Of a stretch of DNA of 6,030 bases, positions 5,232 to 6,030 are shown piece after piece. The notes beneath the pieces are model-generated. The model was not told the DNA's origin and made no database searches. It saw only the letters and a program-made list of their open reading frames with translations. The stretch is from Eubacteriales bacterium (GTDB lineage: Bacteria; Bacillota; Clostridia; Acetivibrionales; STF1-152): the NCBI GenBank assembly GCA_028703215.1, contig JAQVNH010000071.1, positions 1-6,030 of the forward strand, written 5' to 3'. Numbering within the stretch: the stretch's first letter is position 1; each line of letters opens with the position of its first letter. The position numbers were made by a program, and so were the translations under genes.

Positions 5232-6030
5232 ATGAACAAGGAAATGTCGTACTATCTTGTGAATTCAAAAGTATTGCCGGAAGTATTTTTAAAAGTGATG
5301 CAGACCAAGAAAATACTTGAGATGGACGAAGCCGTCACAATAAATGACGCAACGAAAAAAGCGGGAATAAGCAGAAGCACCTTTTATAAATACAAAGATT
5401 CGGTTTTGCCGTTCTATGAGACTTCCAAAGGCAAAGTTATGACGCTGCATTTTGTTCTTGAAGATATTTCGGGGATCCTTTCCAACATCGTGGCAAAAAT
5501 GGCTGATGCGAAGGCCAATATATTAACTATCAACCAGAACATTCCCGTTAACGGACTGGCTGATGTATCGATTTCAGTTGAAACAGCAGGCATGAAACAG
5601 GATATCGAGGATATGATGCATTCGATAGCTAAAATAGAAGGCGTGAGAAGCTATAAAATGCTCGCGCGTGAAAAAAGCGGAACAACGGAAAGTATTGCGA
5701 AAAAGCACGAACGCCCTGTCAGCATAGCAGTTTTCGGCTTCGGCACAATAGGATCGGGTGTGGTTGAAGCTTTGGAAAAAAACGGGGAAATTATCGGAGA
5801 GCGCTGCAAGACTGAGATAAAAGTAAAAAAGATACTTGAGATCCGCGAGTTCAAAGGACCAAATGAGCTGCTCAGAACAAGCGATGCCGAAGATATATTT
5901 ACAGATCCTGATATAAGCATCGTTGTTGAAACCATCGGGGGAACGGGAGCCGCATACGAACTGACAAAAAAAGCGCTTTCATCAGGCAGGCATGTTGTTA
6001 CTTCAAATAAAGACCTGGTTGCGCTGCATG
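5232..6030 (+). CDS. hom: PheB-like HTH/ACT module fused to homoserine dehydrogenase (partial, 3' end missing)
   Basis: The frame is open for 266 codons and leaves the window before any stop. Residues 1-147 match the PheB/UPF0735 ACT family: the N-terminal SYYLVNSKVLPEVFLKV, a helix-turn-helix-like segment at 36-56 (TINDATKKAGISRSTFYKYK), and an ACT domain at about 69-145 (LHFVLEDISGILSNIVAKM...). After a short linker (148-161) the homoserine dehydrogenase NAD(P)-binding domain begins. It shows GFGTIGSG at 169-176 with GxGxxG at 169-174, VVETIGG at 232-238, and TSNKDLVALH at 257-266 with the conserved lysine K260. The enzyme reduces aspartate semialdehyde to homoserine, the branch point to threonine and methionine. 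The ACT part probably senses an amino acid, by analogy with ACT domains. In homoserine dehydrogenases the ACT domain is usually C-terminal; here one is N-terminal. The catalytic domain and any C-terminal ACT domain lie outside the window. Confidence 0.9.
   Translation, partial: MNKEMSYYLVNSKVLPEVFLKVMQTKKILEMDEAVTINDATKKAGISRSTFYKYKDSVLPFYETSKGKVMTLHFVLEDISGILSNIVAKMADAKANILTINQNIPVNGLADVSISVETAGMKQDIEDMMHSIAKIEGVRSYKMLAREKSGTTESIAKKHERPVSIAVFGFGTIGSGVVEALEKNGEIIGERCKTEIKVKKILEIREFKGPNELLRTSDAEDIFTDPDISIVVETIGGTGAAYELTKKALSSGRHVVTSNKDLVALH

Overview
The window looks like a piece of chromosome from an anaerobic, Clostridia-type Firmicute. The reasons are moderate AT content, strong GGAGG or AAAGGTGAT ribosome-binding sites, a PheB-type (UPF0735) ACT protein of the kind found in Bacillota, and a membrane-anchored SLBB/HhH ComEA. 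Genus cannot be fixed from these genes. No transposase, phage gene, tRNA, rRNA or CRISPR array is visible.

Layout. Positions 1-139 hold the last 45 codons of leucyl-tRNA synthetase (+). Positions 140-266 hold a strong inverted repeat with 29-bp arms plus an extra partial arm, between the convergent ends of leuS and the next gene. Positions 267-2003 encode an AMP-forming long-chain acyl-CoA synthetase (-). Positions 2004-2246 are a divergent AT-rich promoter region. Positions 2247-2927 encode a ComEA-like competence/DNA-binding protein (+). Positions 3044-5017 encode full-length UvrB (+), with its own extended -10 promoter. Positions 5018-5231 are an intergenic region with a promoter and two adjacent palindromes. 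Positions 5232-6030 open a gene that runs off the window: a PheB-like HTH/ACT module joined in frame to the NAD(P)-binding domain of homoserine dehydrogenase.

Functionally this is mainly a row of separately transcribed housekeeping genes: translation, lipid activation, DNA uptake, nucleotide excision repair and aspartate-family amino acid synthesis. UvrB and ComEA both handle DNA but need not be linked functionally. The most unusual item is the last gene. Its enzyme domain appears to carry an N-terminal regulatory module with a helix-turn-helix-like segment, and two palindromes lie in its own leader. This raises, but does not prove, the possibility of an enzyme that senses an amino acid and controls its own expression. 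The second item of note is the hairpin at 156-219. All three of its mismatches become G-U pairs only in the minus-strand RNA, which suggests it works in the transcript of the acyl-CoA synthetase gene.
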